The position numbers and the translations under genes are program-made. This document shows positions 57,101 to 63,100 of a DNA stretch of 64,000 nucleotides, in pieces (position 1 is the stretch's first letter; each line of letters starts with the position of its first letter). Below the pieces are notes generated by a model. That model was given only the letters and a program-made list of their open reading frames with translations, did not search any database and was not told where the DNA came from. Source of the DNA: Candidatus Omnitrophota bacterium (GTDB taxonomy: Bacteria; Omnitrophota; Gorgyraeia; 2-02-FULL-51-18); contig JAJVIE010000003.1 of the NCBI GenBank assembly GCA_022072175.1, positions 1,458,601 through 1,522,600 on the forward strand, read 5' to 3'.

Positions 57101-60100
57101 TACGCTGTTCGCGCGCTTCCGTGGAGGTTGACGTTGCAGCCTCGAGTTCTCCGACGTATTCGGACTGCAACGCCAAGGCCATCGCATTGAGGATCGAAGA
57201 GCGGCGCCAAGTCCCGCTGACCTTAGATACAATGTCCTTCTCATCGGCCGTAAGGGATCTGAGAGCATCTTTTAACTGTCGTGTGTCCAGGGACCTAACG
57301 CGCGACTCGTCCCAGCCCGGAAGCGCCAAAAGTTTGTCTCGCATGATCTCGATCGAACGCAATTCACGAAAACGACTCTCAAGCTCTCTCAGTCCCAAAC
57401 CGGAGATCTCCGTGATATCCGCGCCGGGTACCGCGGACAACATTTTCCTGAGCAGAGCGACCCGCGACCCCTCGCTGCCTTTCCAGTTCTGCAGAGCGCG
57501 CTCCGCGACTTGGCGGTTATACGCCTCGTCCGATCCGGGATCCCTGGGATCAGCGAACCCGCGGTCGTACTGCTGCAAGTGTCTCAGGAATCCCTGGGAG
57601 TCCCGACTGCGAAGATTGGAGAAGAACTCCAGCAGCATATCGAAGTTCTTCTCTTTGACGATCTCGATCTGGGCGGGATTGGCGGGCAGAAAGCCCTTTT
57701 CCACGGCAAAATCAATGAAGCTCTTGCCCGTCGCTCCTTTCTTCTCAAGGATGCTCAAGATCCGCTGGCGGCGAGCCCTGAGGTCCTGCTCGATGCCGCG
57801 ATGCTCGGGTTGACCGAGGTCCAATCCGCGTGACACGCTTAGATAAGCCTCGATCTGACCGGCAATGCTCTTCTCCAGCTCGATACCGAGAGCTTGAGCG
57901 ACGGTATCCGGCTTGGCCCCGTACAGCACCGTCTCGAGGCTCTTGAGCTCCGAGTCGTAGGACAATGAATCGCCCTCAAGCTTACTGCGCACCTCGGCCA
58001 TCGCTCTCTGAAATGTAGGCAGGTCAGTGTCGTACAGCCCCTCCAATGCGCTATCAGCGACACCCATGAGGGTTTCCAACGCATCTTTGTTCCAAGCCCC
58101 GCCCGTTCGTGCGCCTTTCCCGAGCGTCTCCAAACGCCTCCGAAGCTCGGATAGTGCGATCATCGCGGCGTCACGATCAGCGGCCCCCGCCAACTGCTCC
58201 GCGGCCTCGAAAGCGGCATTGACGACCGCTCGATCGTCACGAATGTCGAGCATCCTCAAATAAGTGTGGGCGGCGCGATATCGGTTGTAGATGGGCTTGT
58301 CGACACTTTGGAGGGCTTCTTTCTGCTTGATCCGCTGACGGAACGCGATTTCTTTGGGATGCGTTCGGGAGGCTCGTCTTCCGCCGAAAAGACCGCTGAT
58401 CCATCCGAACGCCCTACCGAACCAACTTGTCCTGATAGTGGGTCCTGCGCGCGTGGGTGCCTGCGGGGCGACAACATCGCTCGGAGCGCTGCTCGCTCCC
58501 GAGGATCGCGAGACCGTGCTCCCGCTGTCCGAAGACGGGTCAACGCCCACCTCCGCGACCTCAGCGGCCGGAGTCGACAACGTCTCCGGACGGGCAAGGT
58601 CCTGTACCGCTTCATAGAAAACGGACCCAGGTAGCAATCTGGCAGTCTCCGCTTCGAGCTCCACCGTGTCGACTCCCATGCTGTCCGCGAGAACGAACGC
58701 GAACTCAACGTCCATGGAGAGCCGCTCCGCTTCAAAAACAACACGATCGACATTCTGCCTCTCGATCGGAGAAGCCTCGTGATACAACTCGTGCATGAGA
58801 CCCATCATGAACACGACCTTGGCGCTCTCCGAGAGGGTCCCGGTCCGCCCGGCAGTGAGGGCGGTCATGTTCACGCCGATCAAACCGTTCTTAAGATGGT
58901 CCTCGAACAAATGCTGCGACCCCTCGAGGTCCAGGACCACGTACGGCTGTTTGAGCGGATCGGCAGACCGCAGCCCGGCGAGATTGGAGCCCTCTATCTG
59001 CACCGACAGCCCCAAGAGCGCGAAGTACTCCTCGGCGGAGATCCGCGCGCGCGACAGCACGCTCTCGGAGACCACCATCACATTGCCTTTGACGTTCTTG
59101 GCGACCAAGCCGCCAGGGAATGAAGCGCTTTTGAAACGCACCAGGGTGTCCGAATCCTCATTGCGCAGATCACCTGCCGAGGAGGATGCCGCCAATGCCG
59201 TGGCGACCTCCGAGCGGACCCGTATCGCTCCGGCCTCATCGAGCTCCCCCAACCCTTGCCAACGAACTCTATCCGCGACGCCGGCACCGGAAAGTCGGCC
59301 GGCCAGGAATGATGCGGCGATGCCCTGTTCTTGCCCGCGAAGACGAGCCAGCCACTTGTCGCGGAGAACGTCTCCGGTGCGCCGGCGTACGACTTGCCTC
59401 ACTTGGGCATCACGTATCTCGTCAAAGACCGGACCTGTCAGCCGTGAGCCATCCACGCCGGCAACGGAGCCGTCGAGCCCCGTTCTCGACAGGCGTAGTC
59501 GCGCCGTCGCGATCACATCGAGCATGCGCTGTTTCCAATCGGAGCGGCCCAACTCGAGCGATGCGTCGTTGGCCGCGCGCTCGGCCGCGTCCAGTTCACC
59601 CCGAGCCAGAGCATCCAGGACCCTCGCGTCCGCCCGCGCCCAGATCTCTTCCTGTAGACGCTGGGTACGGCGTAGTGCGATGCCGGCGAACACGGCATCG
59701 GACGTCCCGCGCAACGACCGCCCGACTTCCGCAGCTGAGAGATCCGCTTGATCCAACAGTTTCTGGGCTTCCTGCAGATCCCCGGTCTCGAGCGCGCGCT
59801 CGACGTTACTGACGGCGGTTGTTAGGTCACGGAGTTTCGTTCTGACGCTCGTATCCACATCCGACGTCGAGAGATCGGACGTCGTGCGGTCCGTGACTTC
59901 AAGAGCATCGATCTCGGCCAGGCGCCTTGATCTCCATTCGGATCTGCCGAGAGCAGTGGCCGATTCTTCGACGAACCGACGTGCGGCAGCCCGATCACCG
60001 GCATCGAGTAGAGCGCGAAACTCAGCATCCACATCGATGAGCACGGCCCTGCGAGCGCGCAGATACGCTTCGCGGCTTTTCCTCAAACGTAGATCATTAG

Positions 60101-63100
60101 CGTCCGAGCTCAGTCGCACAGACTCATCCAAGGAAGCGGCAGCTTCCCCAAGGGAGCGATAAGACTCTTCCCAGCTCTTCCTAGAGGATGCTTGACGTGC
60201 AGCGTCCGCCTTGAGGATCACTTCGCTAGACAATGAACTAAGGCGCGCGTCATCCACAGGAACAGCTGTATCGACAGGAAGCGCATCCTTTCTTGCGTCT
60301 GTATCAGCACTACGGTCGGTAGCTCCTGTCTTGACGATCGGAGCCGCGGCCTGGACGACCGTGATCTTCCCATCGGAGGTCTTGACCGTGGTCGAGCGTA
60401 CCGTGCCGGAGGCGTCGTAAGTGTAGGAGGTGGTCGTGCCGGAGCTGTCGGTGACGGAGCGCTCTCTCCAGGAGACCCCGGGGGTGTCCACCGAGGCTGA
60501 GAACGGCTCCAGGACCTTCTGGGAGACCTGGCGGCCGCGGGCGTCATAGGAGGTCTCCGTCCGCTCCAGCTCACCGAACGTACCGTCCACGCGCAACACA
60601 GCCCGGGTGGAGACGATGGTCTTCTCTCCGGTCTCGGAGGTGGTGATCTCGGTGAATTGCCGGTAGTTGGCTCCATCGGAGGTCTGGAGCGTGTATTGCT
60701 TGCGTGTAGTGACCTGCCCGGGGTTGCCTTCGCTGTCGAGTTGGCCTGTGACTTCGACGCCCTGGAGGGTCTCTCCGGAGGCGGAGACGACGCTCGTGGA
60801 GGTTCGGGTGAAGGTCTTGTTGACGTAATCCAAGGTCTCGGAGCCTGCCGGACGGCCTTTCTTGTAGTCGATCTTGGAGCGGCTGAGGACCTGACCTTCG
60901 ACCTCGCTCGAGTCGACCCGGCGTGTCTCGGAGACGAGCTGGCCATCCTCGTAGTTCCAGTCGGCCTGGGTCATCGTCTTGGCGGCGTTGTCGATGACGA
61001 ACTGGCCGGTCATGTGGCCTTCGGCATCGTAGGTGTACCGTTCGGTGCGCAGAAGGACCTTGTCCTGGGAGACGACGGTGCGGCCCTGCAGCAGCGAAGC
61101 GTCGGGACCTTCGTAGTTGGAGGTGGTGACGGTCCCTGTCTCGGAGGTCTCAACGACGGTCTTGGAGACCGCCTTGCCGTCTTCGTACTCGAAGGTCGTG
61201 CGGCTGACGATCCTGGGACCCTGCCGTACGGTCTCATCGGAGCCGATGATCCTGCCGGCGCCGTCGCGGGTCTGGCGGACTGTGACGGCGCTTCCGGTAT
61301 CCGGGGTCTCGGTGGTACGGACCGTGGTGACGGACCCGTCGGCGGCGACCGAACGCTCCGACAAGATGATCGCCGAACCTTCGGCCAGGCGCTCGGTCCT
61401 CTCGGAGACGACCTTGCCGCTGACGGTCCGGCTGACGGTCCGAAGAGTGATGCCGTCCTTACTGCGCGACTCGGACCTCTCAATGGTCCTGCCGTCACGG
61501 CTGGTGGTCACGGCAAGTTCGACCCTCTCGGAGGTCGTTGCGTCCGTAGAGACCGTGATCTCGGTGACAGCTCCATCCGATCTCTTGACCGTGGTCGAGC
61601 GTACCGTGCCGGAGGCGTCGTAAGTGTAGGAGGTGGTCGTGCCGGAGCTGTCGGTGACGGAGCGCTCTCTCCAGGAGACCCCGGGGGTGTCCACCGAGGC
61701 TGAGAACGGCTCCAGGACCTTCTGGGAGACCTGGCGGCCGCGGGCGTCATAGGAGGTCTCCGTCCGCTCCAGCTCACCGAACGTACCGTCCACGCGCAAC
61801 ACAGCCCGGGTGGAGACGATGGTCTTCTCTCCGGTCTCGGAGGTGGTGATCTCGGTGAATTGCCGGTAGTTGGCTCCATCGGAGGTCTGGAGCGTGTATT
61901 GCTTGCGTGTAGTGACCTGCCCGGGGTTGCCTTCGCTGTCGAGTTGGCCTGTGACTTCGACGCCCTGGAGGGTCTCTCCGGAGGCGGAGACGACGCTCGT
62001 GGAGGTTCGGGTGAAGGTCTTGTTGACGTAATCCAAGGTCTCGGAGCCTGCCGGACGGCCTTTCTTGTAGTCGATCTTGGAGCGGCTGAGGACCTGACCT
62101 TCGACCTCGCTCGAGTCGACCCGGCGTGTCTCGGAGACGAGCTGGCCATCCTCGTAGTTCCAGTCGGCCTGGGTCATCGTCTTGGCGGCGTTGTCGATGA
62201 CGAACTGGCCGGTCATGTGGCCTTCGGCATCGTAGGTGTACCGTTCGGTGCGCAGAAGGACCTTGTCCTGGGAGACGACGGTGCGGCCCTGCAGCAGCGA
62301 AGCGTCGGGACCTTCGTAGTTGGAGGTGGTGACGGTCCCTGTCTCGGAGGTCTCAACGACGGTCTTGGAGACCGCCTTGCCGTCTTCGTACTCGAAGGTC
62401 GTGCGGCGCGTCACGGACCCGCTGACACGTGTTTCGGAGGAGCTGATGACCCCCTCATCGGTCGAACGCGTCACGATCGTTATCAGATCACCCGTCCCCG
62501 CGCTCCTACCCATGCGGGTCTCGACATTGGCTCCATCCGCATCGAGCGACGAACTGCGGCTCTCTTCCCTGAAGTCCGCCTCCGCTCTCATCCGAGCAAC
62601 GTCCGCCCTGAACTCAGCTTCCTGACGCTCATCGGAGTCTCTGGTCCGACGTTCCTGCTGTACAACACGGATCTCGAGAAGTGCGCGCTCTACAACTACG
62701 AGATCGCCGGACAACCTCTCCACCTGAGATGTTGCGGATCCGAGCTCATCATCACTAACCGTCCCGCCGTCGGTCTTGCGCTGAAGCAGGACCTGCCGTG
62801 ACTCCTGAGCACGGGACAGCATATCGGCCAATTCCGTCTGTCCCGGCAGTTCCGACAAACTTTCCCGGGCGCTCAACAAGGCTCGGGCTTGATCGGCGGT
62901 AAGAGCGGTGTGCTCGGCCAGGTCGTTGATGAAGGCCGTCAGCTGTTCCGGTGAGAGGGTGGCCATACGGCCGACCACATCCAGGTCGCTCTCAAGACCG
63001 GCGGCCTTCAGGCGTTCGTTGGCAGAGCTGACCTTGGCGGCGTCCAGGAGCCCGGCATCGGCGGCGGCTTTAGCGTTGGTCCTGATCCGCTCACGGGCGG

